9,585 bases of DNA, taken from positions 1 to 9,585 of the forward strand of contig CAJQPV010000073.1 of assembly GCA_905480305.1 (NCBI GenBank), written 5' to 3'. The notes below the pieces were generated by a model. It was not told the DNA's origin. It saw nothing but the letters and a program-made list of their open reading frames with translations, and did no database searches. Below, piece after piece: positions 1 through 6,695 of this stretch. The position numbers were made by a program, and so were the translations under genes. How positions within the stretch are numbered: position 1 is the first letter of the stretch; every line of letters begins with the position of its first letter. This DNA is from an uncultured Gammaproteobacteria bacterium. GTDB lineage: Bacteria > Pseudomonadota > Gammaproteobacteria > UBA9214.

Positions 1-1346
1 ATACAGAAGCTGCTGAAGATGCGACCCAGCAGGTCATCGCTGCTGACTGCACCGGTAATCTCGCCCAGCACCTGCTGTGCCTGGCGCAATTCCTCGGCGA
101 GTAATTCTCCGGCCCGCTGCGACTCAAGTTGCTGAATGCCGGTCATGACCAGCTGGCTTGCCAGTTGCAGTGCCTCCAGGTGGCGGCGGCGGGCACTGAA
201 GCCACCATCGCTTTGTTCGTTGTAGCCGGCGCAGTCCTTCAGATGCTTGCGCAGGGCATCGACGCCAGCGTTCGTTTGTGCCGATAGGGCGATGCTGTCG
301 TGCGCGCCATCATCGCATGGCCCGGCATTGCGCCCGCTCAGATCAACCTTGTTGAACACCCGTGTATGCGGCACACCCGTCGGCAACTCCGCCAGGATGT
401 TTTCATCCGCGGCGGTAAAACCGCTCTGGTCGTCGATCACCAGCAGCACCCGGTCAGCTTGGCCCAGCATGTCGCGGGTGCGTTGCATACCGGCCTGTTC
501 CACCGGGTCGTCACTGGCACGCAGGCCGGCGGTATCAATAATGTGCAGCGGCAGGCCATCTATCTGGATATGCTCGCGCAGCAGGTCGCGGGTGGTACCC
601 GGTATCGCCGTGACGATCGCAGCATCACTGCCGGCCAGCACATTCAGCAGGCTGGACTTGCCGGCATTCGGGCGACCGGCAATTACCAGCGTCATGCCAT
701 CGCGCAATAGCTGACCCTGCTGCGCACGCGCCAGCGTGTCACTGAAATCTGCCTGCAGGGCGGCCAGCATTTGCTGCAGGGCGGCGTCCGCCAGGAAATC
801 AATTTCTTCCTCGGGAAAGTCGATGGCGGCTTCCACGTAGATACGCACCTGCGTCAGTGCCTCGATCAGGGACTCCACGCGACGGGAGAAATCTCCCTGC
901 AATGAACGCACGGCCGCGCGCGCCGCCTGCGCCGTGCCGCTTTCTATCAGATCGGCAATCGCCTCGGCCTGCGCCAGATCGAGCTTGTCATGCAGGTAGG
1001 CGCGTTCGGAAAATTCACCGGGACGGGCAGGGCGCGCACCCAGTGATAACACCCGCTGCAGCAGCAGGTCCAGCACCACCGGGCCACCGTGGCCATGCAG
1101 TTCCAGCACCGGTTCGCCGGTAAAGGAGGCCGGCTCGGCAAAGTAGAGCACCAGCCCTGCGTCAATCAGGCTTGCATCGGCGGCCCGGAAACCATGCAGT
1201 TCGGCACGCCGTGGCGCAGGCAGGCTACCCAGCAAGGCGCGGGCAATAGCAGGGGTATCGGGTCCGGAGATGCGCACAATGCCGACGCCACCCTGGCCGG
1301 GTGGCGTGGCAATGGCAGCAATGGTATCGGTGGCCGGGCTGACCAC
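1..1346 (-). CDS. mnmE: tRNA uridine-5-carboxymethylaminomethyl modification GTPase MnmE (partial, 3' end cut)
   Basis: MnmE works with MnmG in the cytoplasm to add the (carboxymethyl)aminomethyl group to wobble U34 of tRNAs reading NNA/NNG codons; its N-terminal domain binds the folate one-carbon donor and its inserted G domain hydrolyses GTP. Translation of the minus strand gives 448 complete codons with no interruption. Visible are the N-terminal [12 protein letters not shown] block, the G1 loop GRPNAGKS (about 224-231), GTTRD (about 250-254), DTAG (about 271-274), NKVD (about 332-335), and the C-terminal [12 protein letters not shown] with the conserved Cys448. The family ends in FCIGK, so only Ile-Gly-Lys and the stop should lie outside the window. 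The start chosen is GTG at 1346, 15 nt after the yidC stop: it places the N-terminus where the family begins, and the in-frame stop further upstream is the yidC stop itself. An earlier or later start by a few residues is possible. It is probably cotranscribed with yidC. Confidence 0.95.
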   Translation of the reverse strand, partial: MVSPATDTIAAIATPPGQGGVGIVRISGPDTPAIARALLGSLPAPRRAELHGFRAADASLIDAGLVLYFAEPASFTGEPVLELHGHGGPVVLDLLLQRVLSLGARPARPGEFSERAYLHDKLDLAQAEAIADLIESGTAQAARAAVRSLQGDFSRRVESLIEALTQVRIYVEAAIDFPEEEIDFLADAALQQMLAALQADFSDTLARAQQGQLLRDGMTLVIAGRPNAGKSSLLNVLAGSDAAIVTAIPGTTRDLLREHIQIDGLPLHIIDTAGLRASDDPVEQAGMQRTRDMLGQADRVLLVIDDQSGFTAADENILAELPTGVPHTRVFNKVDLSGRNAGPCDDGAHDSIALSAQTNAGVDALRKHLKDCAGYNEQSDGGFSARRRHLEALQLASQLVMTGIQQLESQRAGELLAEELRQAQQVLGEITGAVSSDDLLGRIFSSFC

Positions 1347-1361
1347 GGGCGCGAAGGCCGG

Positions 1362-3032
1362 TTATTTCCCGCCGCGCTCAATGCGCCGCGTGATCATCCA
1401 CTGCTGGGCAATGGAAAGGGTATTGTTGACCACCCAGTAAAGCACCAGGCCGGACGGGAAAAAGGCAAAAAACACGGTAAAAACGATGGGTAACATCATC
1501 ATCACCTTGGCCTGGATCGGATCCATCGGTGCCGGATTCAGGCGCTGCTGGATCAGCATGGTAGCGCCCATCAGCAATGGCAGGATGTAGTAGGGGTCCG
1601 GCGAGGACATATCCGTAATCCACAGGATAAACGGCGCATGCCGCAGCTCGACACTTTCCAGCAATACCCAGTAGAGGGCGATGAAGACAGGAATCTGTAC
1701 CACGATGGGCAGGCAGCCACCCAGCGGATTGATCTTCTCCTTCTTGTACATCTCCATCATCGCCTGGTTCATTTTCTGGCGATCATCCCCGTAGCGTTCC
1801 TTGAGGGTTTTCATGCGCGGCGCCAGCTTGCGCATATTGGCCATGGATTTATAGCTGGTTTCGGAGAGCTTGTAGAACGCCAGCTTGATCAGGATGGTGA
1901 CGCAGACGATGGCCCAGCCCCAGTTGCCGAGCAGGCCATGCAGGGTCTTTAACAACCAGAACAGCGGTTGCGCCAGTACTGTTAGCAGCCCGTAGTCCAC
2001 CGTCAGCTCCAGTCCGGGGGCTAGCTGCTTCATCTCGTCCTGCAATTTTGGACCTATAAATATAGTGGTTTCGTACAATGCGCTGCTGCCGGGGGCGACC
2101 TCCCGGTTGGGAGAAATCATGCCGATAACATAGCGGGAGCTGCTCAGCGTGTTGGTGTAATAGCGGTCGGTTTCAGCGCTCGCCGGAATCAGCGCACCGA
2201 GAAAATAATGCTGCAGCATCGCAGCCCAGCCATCGGTAATGCTGCGATCTAGTTTCTCATCGAGCATGTCTTCAAATGTTATCTTTTCGTACTTTTCTTC
2301 CGGGCTGTAGATGACGCCGCCCATGTAGGTATAGATAAACGAGCTTTGCCCGGTCTCGGCGACCTGGGTACGTTGCAGCTGGCGGTACTGGCGGCCCTGC
2401 CATTCTGCAGTGCTGTTGTTGCGTACCTCGTGTTGCAGGCCAACTGCATAACTGCCGCGATGAAAGATATAGCGCTTCACCACTTCGACACCCTCGGGGC
2501 TGCGCCAGATCATGGAGACCTGTAGCTCATCAGCATCGTCTGCCATGCGGTAACTGCCTTGCTCCGCCGTGTAGACCACATGGTGGGTCGGCTCGGTGCC
2601 GACACTGGCGCGCAGCCCGGACTGGATCACAAACAGGTTTGGCAGGCTGTCGTTGAGTAGCCGGAACGGTGGTGAATCCGGATCAGTGGTGGCCTTGTAG
2701 TCAAGCAGATCCGCCTGCCGCAAATCACCGCCGGTGGTGTCTATCTTGATGTGAAACAAATCGGTGGTTACATCAATAAACTGGCCTTTTTTCAGTACAT
2801 CCGTATCCGGCAGGGCGCGCTCCATGGTGGCCATGTCAGCCGGCGCACCTGGTATATCAGCGGTATCAGCGGAGCCAGCCGGCAGGGCTGTTGCTGTCGC
2901 CGGTGACTGTGCATTTTCGACCACCGCTGTCTCGACCTGCGAGGCAGGGCCATAGTCTTCCATCCAGGATTGCCATAACAGCAACACCACGAACGACAGG
3001 GCTACAAACAAAAACAGGCGTTGATTATCCAT
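1362..3032 (-). CDS. yidC: membrane protein insertase YidC (Oxa1/Alb3 family)
   Basis: YidC inserts and folds inner-membrane proteins, alone or with the Sec translocon. The product is 556 aa, close to the 548 of E. coli. It has an N-terminal membrane anchor (MDNQRLFLFVALSFVVLLLW, residues 1-20), a large periplasmic domain (about 25-340) and the five-helix insertase core: a segment around 350-387, the hairpin region with MKTLKERYGDD, NPLGGCLPIVVQIPVF (about 435-450), YYILPLLMGATMLIQQ (about 481-496) and LPIVFTVFFAFFPSGLVLYWVVNN (about 514-537). The charged residue of the hydrophilic groove, Arg366 in E. coli, is Lys (about 383) here. The reading frame stays open 39 codons upstream, but I start at ATG 3032 because MDNQR is the standard family N-terminus. 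AAGGAG lies at 3046-3051, a rather long 13 nt away. The start overlaps the end of yidD by 8 nt, which suggests coupled translation. Confidence 0.98.
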   Translation of the reverse strand: MDNQRLFLFVALSFVVLLLWQSWMEDYGPASQVETAVVENAQSPATATALPAGSADTADIPGAPADMATMERALPDTDVLKKGQFIDVTTDLFHIKIDTTGGDLRQADLLDYKATTDPDSPPFRLLNDSLPNLFVIQSGLRASVGTEPTHHVVYTAEQGSYRMADDADELQVSMIWRSPEGVEVVKRYIFHRGSYAVGLQHEVRNNSTAEWQGRQYRQLQRTQVAETGQSSFIYTYMGGVIYSPEEKYEKITFEDMLDEKLDRSITDGWAAMLQHYFLGALIPASAETDRYYTNTLSSSRYVIGMISPNREVAPGSSALYETTIFIGPKLQDEMKQLAPGLELTVDYGLLTVLAQPLFWLLKTLHGLLGNWGWAIVCVTILIKLAFYKLSETSYKSMANMRKLAPRMKTLKERYGDDRQKMNQAMMEMYKKEKINPLGGCLPIVVQIPVFIALYWVLLESVELRHAPFILWITDMSSPDPYYILPLLMGATMLIQQRLNPAPMDPIQAKVMMMLPIVFTVFFAFFPSGLVLYWVVNNTLSIAQQWMITRRIERGGK

Positions 3033-3261
3033 GACTGTGTCCGGTCTCCTTTTCCGGGACCTGATCGATACCACCGGCATGCCAGGGGTGGCAGCGCAAC
3101 AATCGACGCAACCCCATATACAGGCCACGCAGTACGCCAAAACGCTCAACAGCGGTCATGGCATAACACGAGCAGGTCGGGTAGTAGCGACAGTTGTTAC
3201 CCAGCCAGGGACTGAGCAGCAGGCGGTAAGCATTAATTAGTTGGATGATGAACCAGCGCAT
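3025..3261 (-). CDS. yidD: membrane protein insertion efficiency factor YidD
   Basis: YidD is a small inner-membrane-associated protein that improves YidC-dependent insertion. The 78-aa product shows the family layout: an amphipathic N-terminus (MRWFIIQLINAYRLLLSPWL), the cysteine motif CRYYPTCSCYA (about 24-34), and LRRLLRCHPWHAGGIDQVP (about 52-70). The three family cysteines are present. ATG at 3261 lies within the end of rnpA (25-nt overlap), and the TAA at 3025-3027 lies just inside yidC (8-nt overlap), so the gene is wedged between its neighbours and probably translated by coupling. No strong Shine-Dalgarno is visible before the start, only an A-rich stretch. The context next to yidC supports the assignment. 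Confidence 0.96.
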   Translation of the reverse strand: MRWFIIQLINAYRLLLSPWLGNNCRYYPTCSCYAMTAVERFGVLRGLYMGLRRLLRCHPWHAGGIDQVPEKETGHSHG

Positions 3262-3614
3262 TTTTCAATCAGTTTTATCCAGAGCTTCTCAAGAGCCTTG
3301 TCCAGATCCCGTGCAGGGCAGGCTGAAATCCCGTTACGTCCAAGCACCACGATATCCAGCGGCTGCAGGCGCGTTTGCCAATGCCGAAAACTTTCCCGGG
3401 TGACACGCTTGATGCGATTTCTTGCTACCGCCGTGCTTGCCACCTTGCGGGATATTGCCAACCCGAGGCGCGGATACTGCAACTGGTTGGGAACCGCCAG
3501 CAACGTCATCCAGCTGTTATTCAGTCGGTAACAGCCGCCTTTAAAAACGTGCTGGTAATCTGCCGGCTCGGTGAGTCGCACCCGCCGCGGAAAGCGCGCT
3601 GCGCCGGGACACAA
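3237..3614 (-). CDS. rnpA: ribonuclease P protein component RnpA
   Basis: RnpA is the basic protein subunit of RNase P; with the RNA subunit it removes 5' leaders from pre-tRNAs. The sequence has FPRRVRL near the N-terminus, PRLGLAISRKVASTAVARNRIKR with the RNR motif (residues 65-67 from the start used here), RESFR, and a DIVVLGRNG strand, as expected for the family. The start is uncertain. I use TTG at 3614, ten bases after the rpmH stop, giving 125 aa with the family's FPR...RL block intact. The frame stays open to 3704 with an ATG inside rpmH, and a GTG at 3581 would drop the FPRR residues. No good Shine-Dalgarno marks any of them. The 3' end overlaps yidD by 25 nt. Confidence 0.93.
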   Translation of the reverse strand: MCPGAARFPRRVRLTEPADYQHVFKGGCYRLNNSWMTLLAVPNQLQYPRLGLAISRKVASTAVARNRIKRVTRESFRHWQTRLQPLDIVVLGRNGISACPARDLDKALEKLWIKLIEKCAGSSSN

Positions 3615-3624
3615 GGGTAAGGGG

Positions 3625-3759
3625 TCAGACAGACAACCGGGCCCGGCCCTTGGCACGACGGGCATTGATAACACGACGGCCATTCTTGGTGGCCATACGG
3701 GCACGAAAACCGTGGGTACGGTTACGCTTCAGTTTGCTGGGTTGAAAAGTTCTTTTCAT
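3625..3759 (-). CDS. rpmH: 50S ribosomal protein L34
   Basis: L34 is a small, very basic protein of the large ribosomal subunit. The 44-aa product begins [20 protein letters not shown] and ends [10 protein letters not shown], an essentially textbook L34 of standard length; it is easily missed because it is short. ATG is at 3759 and TGA at 3625-3627. It is the first gene of the leftward operon and is followed almost at once by rnpA. The leader is about 60 nt and contains a small hairpin (separate entry). The sequence before the ATG is purine-containing (AGCAGCGAG) rather than a strong Shine-Dalgarno. Confidence 0.98.
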   Translation of the reverse strand: MKRTFQPSKLKRNRTHGFRARMATKNGRRVINARRAKGRARLSV

Positions 3760-3795
3760 GGCTCGCTGCTTCTAAATGTTTTCTCAATTAAAAAT

Positions 3796-3813
3796 CACGC
3801 CTTGGCAGGCGCG
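3796..3813 (-). promoter_or_regulatory. small hairpin followed by U-rich run in the rpmH leader
   Basis: Read on the minus strand, CGCCT-GCCA-AGGCG forms a perfect 5-bp stem, extendable by a G-U and a C-G pair, and it is followed within two bases by ATTTTTAATT. It sits between the candidate rpmH promoter and the rpmH start codon. The shape resembles a weak intrinsic terminator or attenuator, but the stem is short and function is inferred only. Confidence 0.3.
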
Positions 3814-3825
3814 AAAAGGGCGCAA

Positions 3826-3855
3826 AGAGTACAGTTTCCGGAGGTGCGATGTCAA
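3826..3855 (-). promoter_or_regulatory. candidate sigma70 promoter for rpmH-rnpA-yidD-yidC-mnmE
   Basis: On the minus strand a perfect -35 TTGACA (3850-3855) is followed after 18 nt by TACTCT (3826-3831), a 3/6 match to the -10 consensus, and then a G+C-rich stretch (TTGCGCCCT) where a stringent-response discriminator would lie. This would start transcription about 60 nt before rpmH. A perfect TATAAT also overlaps upstream (3857-3862, minus strand), but its -35 (CTGATG) matches only 3/6, so a second start is possible. Confidence 0.5.
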
Positions 3856-3887
3856 GATTATACAGACTCAATATCTTCGCATCAGGG

Positions 3888-3896
3888 TGTGGATAA
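3888..3896 (-). promoter_or_regulatory. DnaA box (perfect) in the rpmH-dnaA gap
   Basis: TGTGGATAA on the plus strand is the exact complement of the consensus TTATCCACA. It lies 71 nt before the dnaA start and about 33 bp upstream of the rpmH -35. It could serve DnaA autoregulation of dnaA, or be part of a bipartite origin. A nearby TTATACAGA (3858-3866) has two mismatches and is not called. No clear dnaA promoter is visible: TATAGA at 3911-3916, or TAGACT with GACAAT at 3913-3942, are weak candidates. Confidence 0.8.
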
Positions 3897-3952
3897 CTTT
3901 TTTCGACAGGTATAGACTCCCCATCCTGCTTTCGCAGACAATAAAAAAATAC

Positions 3953-3959
3953 AGGGGAT
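3953..3959 (+). promoter_or_regulatory. ribosome-binding site of dnaA
   Basis: AGGGGAT sits 7 nt before the GTG at 3967, which decides that start over the CTG immediately upstream and over later ATG codons. Confidence 0.7.
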
Positions 3960-3966
3960 ACATCTG

Positions 3967-5307
3967 GTGGAAGGTACGCTCTGGCAACAATGTCTGGTTC
4001 GACTTGAAAATGAGCTGCCCGAACAACAATTCAACACCTGGATACGCCCGCTGCACGCAGTTGAAAACGGTGAAGACCTGCAGTTGCTGGCGCCCAATCA
4101 ATTTGTTCTCGACTGGGTTCGCAAACATCATTTCAAGACTATTTCACAAACACTGCATGATCTGGGTCCGGGTGCAGACACCCAGCTCAAGCTGGAGATA
4201 GGCAGCAGCAAGAAAGCGGTTCTGGCCAAGTCGCCAGTCACTGCCAGCCAGGCAAGCAGTGTCGCAAAAGCTGCTCAGGTACCATGTAAAAGCAATCTCA
4301 ATCCGGATTTCACCTTTGAAACCTTTGTTTCCGGAAAATCAAATCAGCTGGCCCGGGCGGCCTCTATGCAGGTCGGTGAAAATCCCGGTGGTGCCTACAA
4401 CCCGTTATTCATTTATGGCGGTGTCGGGCTGGGCAAAACCCACCTGATGCACGCCGTCGGCAACATGATCGTTGCCAACAAACCGGAGGCGCGCGTCGTC
4501 TACCTGCACTCTGAACGCTTTGTGGCAGACATGGTGAAGGCGCTGCAACACAATGCCATTAATGAGTTTAAAAACTATTACCGTACCGCGGATGCGCTGC
4601 TCATTGACGATATCCAGTTCTTCGCCAAGAAAGAACGTTCTCAGGAAGAATTCTTTCATACTTTCAATGCCTTGCTTGAAGGTCAACAGCAGGTCATTCT
4701 GACCTGTGACCGCTATCCCAAGGAAGTGGATGGTCTTGAAGACCGCCTCAAATCACGTTTTGGCTGGGGCCTGACAGCAGCAATAGAACCGGCTGAACTG
4801 GAAACCCGCGTTGCCATTCTGATGACCAAGGCAGCCCAGAGCGATCTCGAATTGCCGAGTGATGTCGCTTTTTTTATTGCGCAGCACATTCAGTCCAACA
4901 TCCGTGAACTGGAAGGAGCCCTGCGCCGCGTAGCTGCCAGTGCCCGCTTTACCGGACAGGCCATCAATATCGAGCTTGCCAGGGAAGCATTACGTGATTT
5001 GCTGGCTTTGCAGGACAAGCTGGTGACGATCAGTAACATTCAGAAAGTTGTCGCCGAGTACTACAAGATACGTGTCGCTGATTTGTTGTCGCCGCGTCGC
5101 AGTCGTTCCATTACACGGCCGCGACAGCTTGCCATGGCACTGGCAAAACAGTTGACCACGCACAGCCTGCCGGAAATAGGTGATGCCTTTGGCGGCCGTG
5201 ATCACACCACCGTGCTGCATGCGACACGCAAGGTGGTTGAGTTACGCGACAGCGATAGCCGCATCAACGAGGACTTTAATAACCTGTTGAGAACCCTGAC
5301 TGCATAA
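3967..5307 (+). CDS. dnaA: chromosomal replication initiator protein DnaA
   Basis: DnaA binds DnaA boxes at oriC, oligomerises with ATP, melts the unwinding element and recruits the DnaB helicase. The 446-aa product shows all four domains. Domain I (about 1-75) has Trp6 and Phe46; the position equivalent to E. coli Glu21 is Gln. A short linker II runs to about 110. AAA+ domain III has Walker [10 protein letters not shown] (151-159), Walker [10 protein letters not shown] (Asp214, Asp215), sensor I around TCDRYP (246-251) and the arginine-finger position Arg264. Domain IV has the basic [11 protein letters not shown] stretch and the box-recognition signature [11 protein letters not shown] (409-419). 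It is about 20 residues shorter than E. coli DnaA, mainly in the linker. The start is GTG with a good ribosome-binding site. The first downstream DnaA box begins at the base after its stop codon. Confidence 0.99.
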   Translation: MEGTLWQQCLVRLENELPEQQFNTWIRPLHAVENGEDLQLLAPNQFVLDWVRKHHFKTISQTLHDLGPGADTQLKLEIGSSKKAVLAKSPVTASQASSVAKAAQVPCKSNLNPDFTFETFVSGKSNQLARAASMQVGENPGGAYNPLFIYGGVGLGKTHLMHAVGNMIVANKPEARVVYLHSERFVADMVKALQHNAINEFKNYYRTADALLIDDIQFFAKKERSQEEFFHTFNALLEGQQQVILTCDRYPKEVDGLEDRLKSRFGWGLTAAIEPAELETRVAILMTKAAQSDLELPSDVAFFIAQHIQSNIRELEGALRRVAASARFTGQAINIELAREALRDLLALQDKLVTISNIQKVVAEYYKIRVADLLSPRRSRSITRPRQLAMALAKQLTTHSLPEIGDAFGGRDHTTVLHATRKVVELRDSDSRINEDFNNLLRTLTA

Positions 5308-5316
5308 GGTGGATAA
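5308..5316 (-). promoter_or_regulatory. DnaA box (one mismatch)
   Basis: GGTGGATAA differs from TGTGGATAA only in the first base. It starts immediately after the dnaA stop codon and is in direct repeat with the next box, 11 bp centre to centre. Confidence 0.65.
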
Positions 5317-5318
5317 CT

Positions 5319-5327
5319 TGTGGATAA
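5319..5327 (-). promoter_or_regulatory. DnaA box (perfect)
   Basis: TGTGGATAA, an exact match in reverse orientation, lies one helical turn from the preceding box on the same face of the DNA, an arrangement suited to cooperative DnaA binding. Confidence 0.85.
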
Positions 5328-5352
5328 AAAATACCGGTAAACTTATCCTTTG

Positions 5353-5361
5353 TTATCCACA
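5353..5361 (+). promoter_or_regulatory. DnaA box (perfect)
   Basis: TTATCCACA is an exact match, in the opposite orientation to the two boxes to its left, and is the last perfect box before the AT-rich block. A half-match TTATCCTTT lies just upstream at 5343-5351. Confidence 0.85.
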
Positions 5362-5404
5362 GCTTTCCAACAGTCCTTACGGTGTTCTGTACCCCTGTTT
5401 ATTA

Positions 5405-5433
5405 TTAACATAACAAATTGATTAATATATAAT
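5405..5433 (+). promoter_or_regulatory. sigma70 promoter for dnaN (-recF)
   Basis: TTAACA (5405-5410, 5/6 match to -35) and TATAAT (5428-5433, perfect -10) are separated by exactly 17 nt. Transcription would start near 5440, giving a leader of about 77 nt. AT-rich DNA throws up chance -10 hexamers, but the matched -35 and ideal spacing make this convincing. Confidence 0.65.
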
Positions 5434-5441
5434 TTATTAGC

Positions 5442-5450
5442 TTATCAACA
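5442..5450 (+). promoter_or_regulatory. DnaA box (one mismatch) at the predicted dnaN transcription start
   Basis: TTATCAACA differs from the consensus only at the sixth base. It lies inside the AT-rich block, 8 nt past the dnaN -10, so bound DnaA could both contribute to the origin complex and block dnaN transcription. Confidence 0.6.
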
Positions 5451-5516
5451 GATTTTTCGTTGCCTAATTATTGTAACAATAGAACTTCTAACTTAAAAAT
5501 TTATTAATTAAATATT

Positions 5517-6617
5517 ATGAAATTCAGTATCCAAAGAGAAGATTTTCTTAAGCCCTTGCAGCAGGTCATTGGTGTGGTAGAACGCCGACAAACACTACCG
5601 GTTCTTGGTAATGTGTTAATCAATGCAAGCAAGAAAAGTGTTCGCTTGACATCGACGGATCTGGAAGTAGAACTGCAGTCACACGTCAATGTTGCCGTCA
5701 CCGAGATCGGTGACATTACCCTGCCGGCACGTAAACTGCTGGATATCTGTCGTACTTTACCGGCAGAGGCGCAACTGGATATTTCCATAAAAAACGATCG
5801 TGCCCTGATACGTTCCGGCAAGAGTCGTTTTACCCTGTCGACCCTGCCGGCAACTGAATTTCCGGTCATCGATAAAATCAAAAGTGCACGCAAGTTTGCT
5901 GTGCAGGAAAAAGCCTTGCATAACCTGATAGAACGTACTGCCTTTGCAATGGCGCAGCAGGATGTTCGCTATTATCTGAATGGTTTGATGCTGGAGCCAA
6001 GTGGCGGCACTTTGCGTGCGGTAGCAACAGACGGACATCGACTGGCGATGTGCGAACTGGCAGTTGATGTCGGTGACGGCATCGATCAACAAGTGATTGT
6101 GCCGCGCAAGGGAGTGCAGGAACTGCACCGTCTGCTGGAACAGAAAGAAGCAGAGATTCAGGTCGAAATTGGAAGTAACCATATTCGTATCACAACCGAT
6201 GAACTGCGTTTTACTTCCAAGTTAATCGATGGACGTTTTCCTGATTACACGCGTGTGATGCCCAAGAATGCCGATAAACGTTTACAGATTAATCGCGACC
6301 TGTTGCGCCAGGCACTGACGCGTACCTCTATTTTATCGAACGAGAAATATCGCGGTATCCGGCTTGATTTATCAGAAAATAATATTAAAATTCAAGCACA
6401 TAACCCAGAAAAAGAAGAGGCTGTAGAGGAGCTGGATGCAAGCTATGACCATGAAGATATGGTGATTGGCTTCAATGTGACCTATTTGCTGGATGTTCTG
6501 AATGCGATTGATACAGACGATGTAGAGGTGTTTCTGTGTGATGGCAACAGCAGCGTTTTGATCAACAAACCGGCAGCTACCGATTGCCGTTACGTTGTCA
6601 TGCCAATGCGTCTCTAG
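5517..6617 (+). CDS. dnaN: DNA polymerase III beta subunit (sliding clamp)
   Basis: DnaN forms the homodimeric ring that tethers DNA polymerase III and many repair proteins to DNA. The 366-aa product has exactly the E. coli length and begins MKFSIQREDFLKPLQQVIGV. The three clamp domains would span about 1-122, 123-244 and 245-366; YYLNGLMLE and ATDGHRLA lie in the second, and the C-terminal VMPMRL forms part of the partner-binding pocket. The start is ATG 5517, inside the origin's AT-rich block. The bases before it (TTTATTAATTAAATATT) contain no Shine-Dalgarno, so initiation probably depends on an unstructured A/U-rich leader. A run of seven T follows the stop without a clear hairpin, so read-through into recF 78 nt on is likely. 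Confidence 0.99.
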   Translation: MKFSIQREDFLKPLQQVIGVVERRQTLPVLGNVLINASKKSVRLTSTDLEVELQSHVNVAVTEIGDITLPARKLLDICRTLPAEAQLDISIKNDRALIRSGKSRFTLSTLPATEFPVIDKIKSARKFAVQEKALHNLIERTAFAMAQQDVRYYLNGLMLEPSGGTLRAVATDGHRLAMCELAVDVGDGIDQQVIVPRKGVQELHRLLEQKEAEIQVEIGSNHIRITTDELRFTSKLIDGRFPDYTRVMPKNADKRLQINRDLLRQALTRTSILSNEKYRGIRLDLSENNIKIQAHNPEKEEAVEELDASYDHEDMVIGFNVTYLLDVLNAIDTDDVEVFLCDGNSSVLINKPAATDCRYVVMPMRL

Positions 6618-6695
6618 CAATTTTTTTAGCTGGCCCGCAATATTGTTTCTCTGAAAATTTTGTCCCGGCCAGCCACTGCCATACCGGAATGTTCC

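Larger units (their letters stand above)
5308..5516. other. oriC: probable chromosomal replication origin oriC (dnaA-dnaN gap)
   Basis: The 209-nt gap between dnaA and dnaN holds four DnaA boxes (two perfect, two with one mismatch) followed by a block of very low G+C running to the dnaN start. Boxes beside an AT-rich unwinding element is the usual bacterial oriC plan, and dnaA-dnaN is a known origin location in pseudomonads and many other bacteria. There is no GATC site, unlike the Dam/SeqA-controlled E. coli origin. Identification is by sequence pattern only; the rpmH-dnaA gap has just one perfect box and no comparable AT-rich block. Confidence 0.8.
5398..5516. other. AT-rich block, probable DNA unwinding element
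   Basis: By direct count, 5401-5516 contains 19 G or C in 116 bases (about 16%), far below the surrounding genes. It includes TTATTATTA, TTAATATATAATTTATTA and TTTATTAATTAAATATT runs, contains the dnaN promoter, and ends at the dnaN ATG. Its place next to the DnaA boxes makes it the likely site of initial strand opening. Confidence 0.7.

Noticed and set aside
247..714. Plus-strand open frames opposite mnmE
   Set aside because: Antisense shadows of a G+C-rich coding gene, without recognisable domains.
1..1346. mnmE as a truncated pseudogene
   Set aside because: The frame is intact with all GTPase motifs, and the end is cut only by the window edge.
3033..3149. 39-residue N-terminal extension of YidC
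   Set aside because: It lies within yidD in another frame, while MDNQR at 3032 is the normal YidC start.
3858..3866. TTATACAGA as an extra DnaA box
   Set aside because: Two mismatches at consensus positions, and it overlaps a candidate -10 element.
3776..4201. Open plus-strand frame of 141 codons across the rpmH-dnaA gap
   Set aside because: It overlaps the dnaA 5' end in another frame, resembles no family I know, and covers the regulatory sites; chance opening.
5343..5351. TTATCCTTT as a DnaA box
   Set aside because: Three mismatches in the last three bases; only the half-site matches.
6611..6635. Terminator after dnaN (seven-T run)
   Set aside because: No stable stem precedes the T run, and the spacing to recF suggests cotranscription.
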